A DNA stretch of 64,000 bases from Antedon mediterranea (GCF_964355755.1 NC_092674.1:16809001-16873000), one strand, 5' to 3'; positions 36,201 through 51,200 are shown, counted from the first letter of the stretch. Program-made: numbers and translations. Notes: a model not told the origin generated them from the sequence alone.

Positions 36201-39200
36201 TGATTTGTTGGGCTGTGATTTATGACGCCTAAGGGATCTAGACTTATTTTTTCAAATAAATGTACGTACCTATCAGATACACTTGTCTTGTGTCGTATAA
36301 CAAATAAGTACTGTAATAGTTACTTAAGTTAACTATTACAAAATCGTCAATGAAAACACAAATATGTTTATGTTTATTCACTTATTTATGATAACACATA
36401 CTATAAAGTTTCGTTTGTCTGTAAAATGATGTAATCAAGGTGTTTACAGGAGTAATTAAAAACCTAATTGTAATTTGGAGAAAAGAAACTACGAAGCATG
36501 TTTATGTTATGTTGTGTGCCGTTATGTTTTCACCATTGACAGCAATTGGAGTGGAGCTGTATCATGGAGGTTGGTGTTTGCCTTCCAATCCCAAGGTCCG
36601 CGGTTCATATATGGTTATAACTCACACTCTTTCAGTTGCACTGCCTGAGCTTCAAATGAGACGTAGTTTAACTGCATGATGCCTATTATATACTCTACGA
36701 TAATCATTTGATTTCATACCTTTTTATTTGATGTTGTATGTGTAGGCTTAATGAAGTTTATTTTGTAGCAGCGGATAAAACGTTGTCTTGTGATGGTGTG
36801 TGGACAAATCATCGTGAGTTCAAGTCTAAGTAGATGACTTTTGTTTATTTATCGCCATTTGTTGCCACGTGAAAATTACACAGTCAATATCATTGTACTC
36901 GAGAATTTGCTGGATTTTATATGTTTAATGACAGGGACACGATAATTACGCGATATTTACGATTTACGATCCTCGCAGCGGTAGTCATGTGATGCAGTTT
37001 CAACCAATCACGTATTTACATAGGCTATGTAATATTAAATAATAGAGACTGATTCTTTTAAAATGTTATGTAGTCCTAAATTTTACCTTGACAGCTTCTT
37101 GTAAAGCAGGCAATGCTTCAGCCAAATCTTGCTGAGCTGCATCTGCCATAGACTGACATCGAACCTCCTCCTCTGCAATCTTTTCACTTCTTGCTTGTAC
37201 AGACTGAATAAAAACAATAAAATACATGTTTGGACTACTACATGAGTTGAGAAAACCAACAATTAAATGTTATTGCCAAACAACTTCCACAAAATGCAAT
37301 TTTTAATTTGTTGAGGTTTTGTTTATCAAACAGTGACTATCTAGACAAAATATCATAGCGATTCTTATTAATACAATAGATTGGAAATAAATAATTTTTA
37401 AGTAATGAGATCTATTATAAGAACAGTTGGAACAATGTATTGATTGACGATTGTTTTATTTTTGGGTTTGTTTAAATATACATTTTCCAAGTAAGATATT
37501 AAGATAAAATATTGATATTTCCAAAAAAAACCAAACAGCCTGCTATTAACTTGTGTATGTAGAGATTCATCTGGTTTAGAAAAAAAAGCCTACTAAAACA
37601 GAAATTCCCTATCGAAAACAGAGATCCCCTATAAAGTGACCACTGTAGAACACAATATTGAGATGTTGAGTTGCATGTCTCTTTTTGAGATGTGTATGTG
37701 CGAGAATATTCATGTCGTACAGCTGCTATTAAATGGCACTCATTCGTCCACAATGACAGGGGCTGAGATACTATTCTGAAATGCACTGGGTTCTTTAAAG
37801 TGCACACAAGACCTTCACTATACTAGTCCTAATCCAAGAAGACTACCGCCAGAACAATGGTCAAGGAGAACCTTGAACCTGTGACAATTGTTTGAATATG
37901 ATTTGCGGTGCCCCTTCCTTAATTGCTGGGTCATTCGACTCAACTGAGATATCTCGAACACAAATGGTCTCTTTCGGGTTCGGGACAAGCTTTTTGAGAT
38001 TGAATGGTGATGGCAAATCCACTGAGAAAACTTGACATGAAAATCAGTTTGGACCAGTTTATGATGGCAAATATTTTTATGAAACTATACCTTCTGTTGT
38101 TCATCTGCTTCCCGCTTCTGCTGCACAATAATTACTAAGTATTCTTCACATTGTTTTTGGAATTCAGCAACTTTAGTCTTGGCATCTTCAAGTTCTACAG
38201 ACATTACTTCTACTTTAGCTCTGGTTTCATCAATCTTTTGCAATCCATTTCTCAGTTTGTTTGCAGCATCACCGAGATCTTTTCTTTTTTCACTCAACAG
38301 CCTAAGTTATTAACAAGTGTTATTTTATATAATATTATAACAATACTGTACATGCTCATTTTTGCGATTTTCTAATTGGCCTTACGTATAACAATAGAAT
38401 GGATTTTGTAATAATATCTTCTAGTAACACCTAATAAAAAAAATTGAAAATCCATTTTTTGTTCATGTTATTGTTAAGGAGGACCTTAGTACTGTATCAA
38501 ATTGTGAACACTCCCTAATCACCATAAATTTGTTTTAAATCCAAATTATTTATCTTCCCAATAATTTATTTAACTGGTTTTTATTACTGTAGATCGTTAA
38601 AAATGGTACAGGAATATGTATCAATTTTAAAAATAAAACTACAAAATTAATTACTAAAACGTATTCTTAACCTATTTTTCAAAAGATGAGAGAAAATACT
38701 TTACATAAACTGTAACATGCAATATAGTGCTTTTCTGTTTAAAAACACAAAATTAATTTCATACAAAAATATATTTCTAAATTATACAAAACATTTACAA
38801 ACAAGGTTAAGGTAATTATAATCTGTGACTTACACTTTGTAGCCTGTAACCAATTCTAGATAGTTTGTAGGTGTCACATAGTTGTGTCTTTTTAGCTCAA
38901 ACAATAATTTGCGAGAACTTTCAACAACAGATCGGTGAATTGTGCAAAATATCTGTGCTACATTTGTTTTTATCTAAGGAAGTAACAACACTGAATGAAT
39001 TAGAAAATGATTTGCTATAAATAACATTGTGGTATGGAAAAAAGTGATACGGTACAATGTTTTGACATTCTTCCAGTAGGAGGTTGGAAATAACTGACAG
39101 AGTTTACTAACTTCTTCAGCTTCCCCTATATCTATTGTCTCTAGATATTTTTCAGCAACCTCTATGAGTGCTTCCTTAGGCCACTCGGTAAACCAATCAA

Positions 39201-42200
39201 TTGTGGTACAGTTCACAAATGCTGGATACATACGAATACGATTTCTAAAAAAAGAAGATAACATCCATTTAGATAGTAATCATACTATAAAGATTTGACA
39301 TTTCCAGTTGATTTCTACTTCAATTATATTTTGTTTACTGCATGCCAACCATACTTATCACAAGGTTTGAAACCTTCATTTCCATACAGATTGAAGTACA
39401 AACATTTAATAACTTGATATTAAACAATAAATCATGAAACAATGCGCTATTAGCAAATCAGCAGCATGTTAGAAAGCAGGTTAAAAAACATGGTTTTCTG
39501 CAAAAATAGAGGGTTTATAATGTGTTCTCTAAAAAAAATATTGCAAAGCTCTCCACACAAAATATCTCAAAAAGAGGAAACCTAGAACTACCATCCCGGA
39601 GTATTAGGTCATCCCTAAGTATAAGTCAACCAGCCAACCTTGGACTGGATTACTGTTATTGACAATCATTACTTAATTACATAATAAATTGGTCCAACTT
39701 GTACACTGAAAACAAACTTTTAGTAAACATACTATTTTGTGATAATGTACCAGAAACGTCCGAGATATTATGCCAAGACAGGACTGTGAAACGGGCGATG
39801 AACCAAGAGTGTAGTCCAAAATAAATTGGAGCTCAGAAGGCAAAAATGCAAAACAGTGTTGTGAAAATGGCTGATACTGTAGTCGAGAGCAAAATATGTG
39901 TGGTCCTATTACGCATATAGTAGTAGTAGGGACTAGGATGGTTAGGGAGAGGACGGAGATTCTGTGTTCGCAACATAGCCGTTTTATTAGTTACGCACCC
40001 TTGCTCATGAAGACGACAAGTCAGAGAAAACATGCCTCTTACTACTATTAGTTCACTATTAGTAATAGACCATAGGGGCCTCCTAGATAGTACTAATGGC
40101 AGTTGTAGTAAGCTACTAGTAGCTATAGGTATATTGATAGGCAATTGTATGAACTTAAAAAATTATGTTTTTAGTACTATATTTTGTATATCAACATTGT
40201 AAAATTCAATCAAATATGATATTACATACTTATTAAATAAAACGCAGTGGCTGTATCTACGCCTAGTCGTAGATCCAAGCTAGATTCTCTATCTACGCCT
40301 ATTGACCCGATTGGGCCAAGGCTCTCTTTCTCGGGCCTCCGGCCCTCGTAACCTAAAAAAACATGTCCATTCAGCCATCGAGCTGGCTTACAATCCACTG
40401 ATATCATAACATATTAGTATTTTATTATCCACTGATATCATAACATATTAGTATTTTATTATCCACTGATATCATAACATATTAGTATTTTATTATCCAC
40501 TGATATCATAACATATTAGTATTTTATTATCCACTGATATCATAACATATTAGTATTTTATTATCCACTGATATCATAACATATTAGTATTTTATTATCC
40601 ACTGATATCATAACATATTAGTATTTTATTATCCACTGATATCATAACATATTAGTATTTTATTATCCATTGATATCATAACATATTAGTATTTTATTAA
40701 AAACTATAAGGGGCGCGATATCGGCGTAAATATAGAATCTAGGATTGGATTTACGACTAGGCGTAGAGGCAGCCAGTTCGTAAATAAAAAGTGTTTTTAT
40801 TTAACCTCATTCAAAGAATTTCAATACACGCGTGTTGGACATGCAGCAGTCCTCAGAGACAACGGCACACATGTGAGAAAATTCTTCTGCAGTCTGTTGA
40901 TTCGCGTCAACCAATCAAAAGGCGAGAATCCAAAATCATTCAACCGTGAGCCCTCATAGACTCTCTTTTCCCAGACGTTTTTTGGGTCCAGCAGCTTGGA
41001 TCAATTAGTCGAGTTTATAAAATATTAAAACTGTCAGCCTTAGATATACAGCTTTCGCGATGATAAAGCTTCTTATTGATTATGTCCTCTGGAGTTTTAG
41101 CTGACAGAATTTCATGCTAAGCTTCGGCCACTTTGTTAAATCTCTTGCATAAATTATTCTAAGCACCGTCCTGTGGCTTCTTGTCCTGTTGCGTAAAGTC
41201 CCTAGTTACTCTAGTAGCTAGATCAACTTTCGTATGCACTTTGAGGTCCAGAGAATTTGACTTCAGAAATTGGTTTAGGGTGGTCAAACAATCATTTTTG
41301 GCTTGGTTACACATTTTGAAAATGTGGCGAAAGGTCAAAAGGTCAGGGTCAAAGGTTATAAGATCAAACACCATTATGTCCTTAAATCTCGACAACCACT
41401 GGTCACAGCGAGGTAATTTTGGTCTCAAATTGATCAGAAGGTATACATTCATATTCAGTCTAATGAAACATTTTAGTCGAAAACGATCGGAAATGCCATT
41501 TGACCCATAAACCAGGGCATGTCTGTATCTCCGAAACTATTGGCCGTAGAGACTTGAATTTGGGCTCAAATTGTTCGAAATATACATTTAGTTATTTGTT
41601 ACACATTTTGAACAATGTTACAAAAGGTCAAAAGGTCAAGGCCAGGGGTTATATGAATAAACACAAATAGGTATTTGTATCTCGGCAACCACTGGTCACA
41701 GCGAGTAAATTTTGGTCTCAAAATGTTCAGAAGGTATACATTCATATTCAGTCTAATGAAACATTTTGTAAAAAATGACCGGAAATGACATTTCTGACCT
41801 TTGACATACATACCAGGGCATCTTCTTATCTCTGTAAGTACAGGTCGTAGAAACTTAAATTTAGTATCAAATTGTTAGAAATACACATATTTACATTCAT
41901 TCTAACAGAAAATTTGGATAAAAGATGATCATAAATACTATTAATTACTAATCTTTTAAATGAAAAACATATCTACCCAACTTATCATTAGACAGTAATG
42001 TTATGCAATAATTGATGCTTAATGATTTCCTTATACTGTAGGAATTAAAACAAATCCTTTACTGTTTGTAATAATTGTACTTTTGCTTATAATAATGCTA
42101 GAAATTATTGTTGACCCCCGAACGTTCAAACATTTTGAGAATGCTAGAAGTAATTTACTGTAGTTACCCGAATAAAAGCCTCGGGCATTTATTTATTCAG

Positions 42201-45200
42201 GGAAGGCGTTTATTTTGTTGGGTGTAATAATGGTAACATGTATAATCAACTAAATACACCCCAGATATATATATAAAAAAAATATATATATATAATAACG
42301 GGATTAAACCTCATTCTATCCTGGAGGAAGTACAATCATGTAATAAAAGGTATCGGAGACCACAATAATATATTATTACGTAACACTGTTGCATAATAGT
42401 TTTGAATGTCAACGACAAAACTTATACATATACACGTCTGTTCCCAGTGTAGATAATAAAACAATATATATTTCTGGAGATTTATTATCAATACCACTAG
42501 AAACTTTGACATGTTTTAGGTACTGAAAGCATTGACAATAAAACCATCAGAAGTTTATCATGATAAAATCATACTACAACACTGTACTACAGTACACAAG
42601 GGTGTTTTCAGGAAAGCTGGACATATTGTACAATAGTAATGAAACTATGTATTGGCATTTAAAACTATGCAAAAGATTGTTGTCAAATTGTAGTTACAAA
42701 CAAATAGATGATAGAATGAAGATCCATTATGAGTGCAATCGTGTCAGGATAATGATGTGTCATTGTTTTATATCATTATACTGGCACATGGAGGGGAAGA
42801 TCCATTTAATGGAATCTATCACTTTTATCTTAAAAGACAGAAACATTTCGTTAAAAAGCATAAAGAGGAAAACGAATCATGTAAATACCTTTTATCAGTT
42901 GAGAAAGGAAATACAATTATTAAAATTAGAGTATTCCTTCAAACTAGATGGTACGCTCGCGTACCATCTAGGTCGTGCCCACAGATGGTTCTCGAATACA
43001 TAATAATTTCAGCGTTAAAGAACTGGCGATTTCAAATGTACGTACCGCAGGACAATAAAACATGTCGTTTACAGGAACGAATAAATAGACAATTTATGTA
43101 CTCAACTAAAATTAGCACCCTGGGAATTACTTCCGAAAGAGAAACTTGTCACAAAATGAGACACATTGTTTAGGTCAAATTTAAACAAACTTAATTTGTG
43201 TTTTGTATGTAACATTAGGGTTGAGGGATGGGGAAGAGGATGGGTGCAAAGAAGAACAATTTTTAAATATATTCTTTATCCATTTAGTAACGAAATATTA
43301 ATTGTTTTCATGTTTTACAAATAATATACCACTATACATAGTAAAACATTGCGATTTAATACTTTGTTGAAACTATCACCGTCGATTGAAATAGTATAGT
43401 ACATGTAACGATACATCACTACGACGTGTATATGTTTATATAATTTAAAACAATTTGTGAAAACCACCTCTATTCGGGCAAAATCATAAATTCGATTTAA
43501 TGGTCAATAAATATTAAATTATCTAACTCAACTTAATTAGTAGGCATAATGGTTTTCAATTGTTTCTTAGAGCCAATTCATACTTAAGTTGGTTCCTACC
43601 CTACCCTCCAAAGTTGTTCTGCGTTTAGTTAGGGCATGTGATGTAGCGTAGGCCCATCCTCTACTGGTTTTACAACGCTACTCATGCCAGTGAGGGAAGG
43701 GTGGTGATGTGGGTGGTTTAACTGCAATAATAAAGATGTGTACATAATATACGGCGAGTGAAAGCGCTAGCTCATTATCTGTTTTAAAAAATGTATATCC
43801 AACCTCTGCAGCACAGATTGAAATGGTTGGGTTGGTTGGAAAAAAAATGGATCGAATTTCTGTTATGAGTATACAGTACTTGCCTTTACGATGCCTGAGG
43901 GAATAGACACTTGTGGAACAGAGATTGGAATGTTCCATTCATCGCAAATCAATACATTTGTATAAACGTATATTAAATCTATCAAAATAGTATTTTTTTT
44001 TACAAAATCGGCCTGTCTTCAACATTATGATGCTGTACTCAAGCTGTTCAACCGGTTTTCAGCCATTAAAAACAATTATCGTAGGAGGAGATAGGAAAAT
44101 GCGAAGCATCCTCGTATTATTGTCTGCGGGTATTTTTCAAGACGGACATCCATTAGACAGTGTATACCGCGATCGAAAAACACCCCTATTTGGGGCAAAT
44201 CGTTGAACCTAAATTCGTTTTAATCGTCAATAACTAATTATCGAACTCAATTTAATTAGTAAACAGGGTTACATCAGGTGGTTAAAATCAGTACCGAAAG
44301 TACGAACCAACTTTATATACCATCGAGTAAACATTCTAGAAATAACGCGCGATTTACCGAATTTTGCCCTTACGTAAATTTATATATAGATAAACGCCAC
44401 CATTCTCTCAAATAGAACACCATGTGGAATAAACGCCCCGCCACATGCATTTACACAATAATTGTATCACGTCAACACATTTCATTAACTACCATAATCT
44501 ACAATTTACCAAGCATTTTGACATAATTTTATCACTTTTTGATATTAATTGTGCAGTATTTGTTTACATCTAGGTGGTATTTATTTGATTATACATGTTC
44601 CCATATTATACCCCAAATAAAGATGTCTCCTTTACCCCTAAAAACCATTTTGAACAATAAATTCCTGGGGCGTTTAATCGGATACATATGACAAGTTACT
44701 TCTAGCATTCTGAAAAGAACTGTTGAGCTTAACGTTTCTATCTATTTTCTATTGTACAGCGCTTTGGTCACTTGGAAAAGCGCTATATAAATCCAAAATT
44801 AAATTAAAATTAAAATTATCAAAATGTCCTCGGGGACAGCAATAACTAGTACTTGAAATTAAAACAATTTAAAGTATCAGTTATTGCATAACATTACTGT
44901 CTAAGGATAAGTTGTGTAGATAAGTTTTTTGTTTGAAACATTATTAAAAGTGTTTCTGTTCATCTTTTAACCACATTTTCTATTACAATGAATGTAAATA
45001 TGTATATTTCGAACAATTTGATACCAAATTTAAGTTTCTACGACCTGTACTTACAGAGATATGAAGATGCCCTGGTATGTGGGTCAAAGGTCAGAAATGG
45101 CATTTCTTATCATTTTTTACTAAAATGCCCCATTAGATGGAATATAAATGCATGCCTTCTGAACATTTTGAGACCAAAATTGACTTGCTGCGACCAGTGG

Positions 45201-48200
45201 TTGCCGAGATAAAAGTACCTTTTTTTATTTGTTCAAATAACCCTTGACCTTGATCCTTTGACCTTTTGTAACATTTTTAAAAATGTGTAACAAATAACAA
45301 AACATATATTTCGAACAATTTAAAACCAAATTCAAGTGTCTACGACCAGTAGTTACGGAGATACATACATGCCCTGGGTTGTGGGTCAAAGGTCATAAAT
45401 GGCATTTCCGGTCATTTTTTACTAAAATTTCCCATTAGACTGAATATAAATGTATACCTTCTGATTAATTTAAGACCAAAATTACCTCGTTGTGACCAGT
45501 GGTTGTTGAGATTTAAGGACATATTTATGTTTGGTCTTATGACCTTTCACCTTGACCTTTCGCCACATTTTCGAAATGTGTAACCAAGCCAAATATGATT
45601 GTTTGACCACCCTAAACCAATTTCTGAAGTCAAATTCTCTGGACCTCAAAGTGCATACGAAAGTTGATCTAGCTACTAGAGTAAGTATGTTCATTTTTTT
45701 TTACCTTTGAATACTAAAATTCCAGGGATGATTGAAATAATAGATATAATATATCTTAAAACTGTTTTCATCTGAGTAGACTATCGATGCCGACCACATG
45801 CTGCTTGTTTGCCATATACTGTTAAAAGGGTATTTTCCATAATGGACTGTTCTGCGACACAATTGTGTTCAAACAATCGCCATTTTGTTTTGACATTCAA
45901 AAAACAATAGCTATAGTCATTGGTGTGACATAAACATGTGTTTGTTTGAAAGGTGTTTTGAAATGGTGCTCTAGCTTATGAATATTATTATTGAGGTGAA
46001 ATAATTAGAACTGTTGATTTTCAAACACGTTTGAAAGGCGGCACAAAATCTGTACATGTTCTTGTTGTTGCAAAAAAATGACATATTTCTATAAAAAGTG
46101 GATACAACCTACCTGAAAGGATCTCCAACAGGACTCATACATAGAACAACGTGTAAATTACTACGCACACGCTCTATAAAGTATGCAAACATAATTTCAG
46201 GGGTGTCTTGAATACCATCCTTTTTGGCCTCTTCTGAGAGGGATGTACGAACCTCTTCAAATTCATCTGACTTGTAAAGATTTGGAACCTCACCGCTACT
46301 GAGAATGTTATTGATGTCTTCGAGAAATGACTCATCTACAACTTGAGTGTCATTAAAAAGGAAAATAGTAGGCTTGTTTTCAACTCCTGCCTGCATGTAC
46401 AATCGTTTCAGATCTGACAAAAACATAATATCATTTAAGAATCAGTAGAAAACAAAATATTTTTATTTATTAAAATTAGAAACAACAACCTGCTTATAAT
46501 CAAATTCAGCGCGAGTACTTCGGAGGGCTATTACACTTTATATATTTGCATTATTGCCAGCGACCTAAACAATAGGTACACTTGTCTGGCGGTGTCCCTT
46601 TGTCAGTCGGGCAGCAGATTGGATGACCTCACAAATTATTCAAAATTTGAATTGCCGCCATCTTGGAATAGTAGTTCGAAAATACAAAATGTAGCAAAAG
46701 TAACCTTCAATAAAATTTGAAAAACAAATTCATAAAATTAAATTTATATTAATAAAATTCACAAAGGGGTTTACGAAAGAGGCTAATTCAGAAATACTGC
46801 CAAGATCTGTTCCCCAATACGACGTAGGGGAACTCAGTGCTGAAATCAGATTTTACTTATTAAACATGCTTGAACCAAAGGCATTTCAATATATATTATC
46901 CAGATTATATATAAAAACTAGAAAGCCACTCCGAGAGTGCATACCTCCGCCTACTGTAAAATTCTCCTACATAAGATTTCTCCGGTAAAAAAAATATATA
47001 TACAGTATATTTGTGTGTGTCTTAATGCTGTTTGTGATTTAGGCTAATTTCACTACAAGCATGTGTATGCGAGTTTGGTGTAATGGTTATGTAACAAGCC
47101 TTTCAATTAACAATAGCTTCAGTTGACTAACAATAGAACAGCAACGCGAAAATCAAACAAGTGAATTTGAAAAGAAAATAGGTTTTTTAAACTACTGGCA
47201 TAAAAAATGTGAACATTAAATCAAATTATGTTTTAAAATTACAAATCACAAATTATAACTCTTGCCTCTTGTACAAAAATGAAGTTTTTTTGGACAAGTA
47301 GTTCTCGAGAAAATGCAATTTCAGTATACTTGTTACTTTAAGACTGCTCGCCGGCTTTTGAAAAATTCTGTCCTATCTTTTAACACTAGCAGGTCTGAAA
47401 AGTATACTAAAAAGTGGTCCAGAATTGGGAAAATGGTCCCAAAATTTAATGGAATGGTCCTTGACCACATATCTATCTGTATATTCATTTTGGTAACGAT
47501 CTTGTAATTACTTTTTTAGTAATCCTGCTAACAAACAAACAAACAAACACACACTACCGATTACATATACCTCCTTGGCGGAGGTAAACAAACTGATAAA
47601 AGGATTTGATGATTTGCTTATGAGAAAGTGCCGCATTCATTTCGCTAATGGCGAATTTTTTTATAATTCAAATTTGATCGCTTATTTTCCTTTACCCAAG
47701 AAGAAGTACAAATACAGTAATTTATTTAAATTCCTAATACAGAATTATTACATACAGTAACAATATATATCAGTTAGTTGACTTTACAAAATATTAAAAC
47801 TGTCAGCCTTAGATATATAGCTTTCACGATGATAAAGCTTCTTATTATGTCCTCTGGGGCTAAATCCGCGGTACGAAAACCTACTAATAAACATCATTGG
47901 GTACATTAAATGGTTCAAAAACTGATTACACTTCTGATATTGAAGGAAATTATTCAACCACACGGCCTGTATTAAACATACAAATTCAAGATGGCATCTG
48001 CTTAGAATATATTCCAAGCTTTGAACGGACATTGAATCCGTCTTAAAAGGTGAATCAAGCTTTAACTTTCAGAAAAGATAGATCAATAATCTAATAACCA
48101 ACCACTAAGTTTTTATAAAGGTTTCGTGCTGATGAGAAAAGTGCCGGATTCCTTACGAAACCAAAAAAATAAATCCTGTAACGTACGCACACCTCCAGCT

Positions 48201-51200
48201 GCACTTTTTTCTTCCTTAAGCTCTGTCGTCTTTTCCTGGGCTATTTATACCAAAATTTGTGGCGGGAATAATCTTCCATATTAGGAATGTCAATTCCCAA
48301 ATATAGAAAGACATCATTTAACTCGGATGGTGGAAATTGCAGCAGATTTGGAAGGGTATTCTCATGCAAAATTCTTGCCGCAAAGTGAACAGCAAACTGG
48401 AAGTCACTATAACTTGGCGAAGCTCAGTGACCTGCGCAGTTAAAACACAGCGTTTTAACGGCTAAATGAGCACTCTGCTGCCCGACTGTCCAGGCAGAAC
48501 ATTGCGGTTTACGTGTGATATGTTAAATCCTCCACACAATTGGGGCAATGTACGCTTTTTGATGCATAGTTCGTTGTTAATAATACAAGTGGGGAATCCC
48601 CTTTTAGGACGTGGATTTAATAACCTACCAACTGGTTCTACAACGCTATTTTTCTGTAGTTTGCAAATGAGTGTGTAACTTGAATAGTGTGTAACATTAG
48701 AATAATGGAAAAAACAATATAATAAACAATACAGGTCCATCCTAAATTACATTCATAGTGATGTTGTTCAGGCCCTAGCCAGGGGAAATATTTATGGATT
48801 CGCATTGAATGCGAGCACGCTATTATTAGAGTGTCATTTCCATGGTATCGACATTCACTACAGCAAAAGGGTACGAATTATGTTCACGATGTAATTGTTA
48901 CTGCTACAATTTTATAAAAATGTAAAAGAATTCTATTTATGATCACTAACTTTTTTTTTTTTTTTTTTGTAATTTGTTAACATCACTAGCATGTTATAGT
49001 ATTAAAATGTGTTATATTAGCTGATTTTAAGCACTTAACATGAATTTATCAGAATTATGTGTATTTATTAAAACATTTTATTATTATTTAAATAAAGACA
49101 ATTTAATTATCTATCCATTAAGACCATTTTCAAATTATTATGGCTAAAACTTAATTAATTCTTAATTAATTCTTTTACATTTTCATAAAATGTTGTTATC
49201 ATATAAATGTAAATTTTTCTAAACAATTTAAAAAAAAAAAAAACTTTACGGCCAATAGTTTGTTAATGTACTAGAGCATGCACGCGCAATATTCTTTGCC
49301 GCAACTACTTCTGTACGCTGTGCACATCGATATTTCACCGTAAAATCACATTTTTTATATATAAGAAAAAGTTGAAAGTATTTTGTTGCTCCTATACTTT
49401 ACATGCATTAACGGAGACAAGTTTGACACAATTTGATCTGCATATCACATGACTTTAATCCAATGTCGTAACTCTTTATATATATGGGTCTGGCCTAAAC
49501 CTGTCTGTATTGAGGCATATATGCATCCTAGGCTGGATACTGGGCAGACAGGGGCCTAGCATCTCTACGTAGCCTACTAAACTGGCGCTAATTTCTATTA
49601 CAAAGAAATGAGAAGCCATCTTCCATGAAAATAATGGCAGTCAAAACAAAAACAAATAAATGAATATATAGGCCTAGCCTAGACTAATTTGTATGGTGAG
49701 GATGAAGAAAAAAGGTCTAGATGCTACTCTAACCAAACATGAATCCTAGGCTGGTTACTGGGCAGACCAACAGGGCGCCTAGCATCTCTACCTAGCCAAA
49801 ACTGTGGGGCTATCTACAAGTAGGCATAGTACTCGCACATACAGAATCGTCCGCACAACCAAGGTAATGAAGAGTTATGGGAACTTTTAAGGGACCTCTA
49901 AGGGGTCCCTTAAAAGTTAAGGGGAAAATAGACCAAGTCAAGGATTTCACTTAACCTTAAAACCTTTGTGAATACCACTTAAGTGAAACCCTATTTTCTT
50001 GATTTAAGGGAAACTCTTAGGATTCAAGGGAAATATTTCACTTAAGTGTGATTGGTGAATACGGCCACTGGCCTTTAGCTCGCATAAAATTCATAAAGAA
50101 ATATTCATTAAAATTTGAAGAAAACAAAGGTTACTTACCATCTCTAAATTCAGTTTTTCTGTAGTTCTTAGTAACCTCAATTTGAAATGTATGAAACTCG
50201 CAGATACTGGATGCAAGTCTGGTCAAACTCTGTCGTCCACTCCCACCAATACCTACTAAAAGTATATTACCACGAGGCTGGCAAACAACGCGGATGATAC
50301 GACAAACTGCAATTGAACAAAATCATTAATGATTAAAATTGACAAAATAAAATTCTTAATTCATTGTTTCCATGTAATTTATATTATTATAACTTGGACA
50401 TTTACCATGCTCAATTGCATCTCTAAAAAGTACAAGATCCATCGATATAACACCTGGTGTTGAATTGTAGTCCTCTAATGCTTCTTCCATAAATTTCTTT
50501 AAAGCATTAAATTCTTGAAGATCCTCATAGATTGGAACTTCGCCTTGAGTCATGAAGTCACCAAAAATGGGTGGTTGTTTGTTGGGACAGATGTTATGAA
50601 AAGTCTGTTCAAAAAGACTACCAAGTTTTTCTGAGAGAATAGTGATGAACGTTTCCATATCATGATCATCAACTAGACGATCTGAAAATACTCTGAGAGA
50701 ATTTGTGTTGCAAAAGTTAATTTTAAAATGTAATTAAAAAATTTAAAAACAAGCCACTGGAACACTTTCAATTTAAGCATAAAACATGATAGGTTTTATG
50801 AAAATCATACATAATTTACACCATCTTTTTAACCAACATACCACACAAAATGTTAAATTTATTTATTCATTTGTCTCAAAATAGAAAAACACCAAGGTAA
50901 TGTAAATAAATACTGTTTTAGCTATCATTTTCTGTAAAAATTAAAAATTAAAAAAAATGTAATTTTCCAGCCTTATTGTTTTTGGTTGTTTCTACAAATC
51001 TGCACATGCGACTTGTGCAATTTCGCTTACATGTGCTATATATTGCAAAAAGATTTGAGTTTGAGTTACCATATTGTCTTTTTTACTTTACTTAGCACCG
51101 TTATAAATCTTGGTTAATGTTTTATATAACAACTGAAATATGGAAAGTATAATCCAGTATTACTGCACTTACAGTATTACAAAGTAATTAGGTATCATTA

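Larger units (their letters stand above)
41206..45684. mobile_element. 4.5-kb foldback element with long inverted arms
   Basis: The left arm (41206 to about 42060) and right arm (about 44870 to 45684) are inverted copies; the outer 120 bases differ at only a few positions (shared TTACTCTAGTAGCTAGATCA ends). Each arm contains repeated segments around GGTCAAAGGTCA and ACCACTGGTCACAGCG. The interior (about 42150-44690) holds an unidentified open region (42560-43173), a perfect palindrome at 42945-42970, a segment shared with 30580-31490 and 59280-59560, and in the right arm a nested insertion (44703-44860). No transposase was recognised, so it is probably non-autonomous. The ORFs in the arms (41181-41510 plus, 45482-45694 minus) are the same repeat read twice. 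Confidence 0.8.

Noticed and set aside
40393-40698. CRISPR-like array
   Set aside because: The nine 34-bp units are directly contiguous with no spacers, in an animal genome. It is a minisatellite.
41181-41510. Plus-strand ORF as a gene, and its twin at 45482-45694 on the minus strand
   Set aside because: Both are the same inverted-arm sequence of the foldback element. Coding is not needed to explain their similarity.
42733-43173. Caspase-like HGG motif (LAHGGEDPFNG)
   Set aside because: Only a few residues agree, no QAC-type active-site cysteine motif follows, and the frame lies inside a mobile element.
48466-48678. Plus-strand 70-codon ORF as a gene
   Set aside because: It overlaps the longer minus-strand open frame, has no recognisable domain, and only one of the two could be real.
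49882-49918. Rho-independent terminator
   Set aside because: It has no following T run, and the context is a eukaryotic intron.
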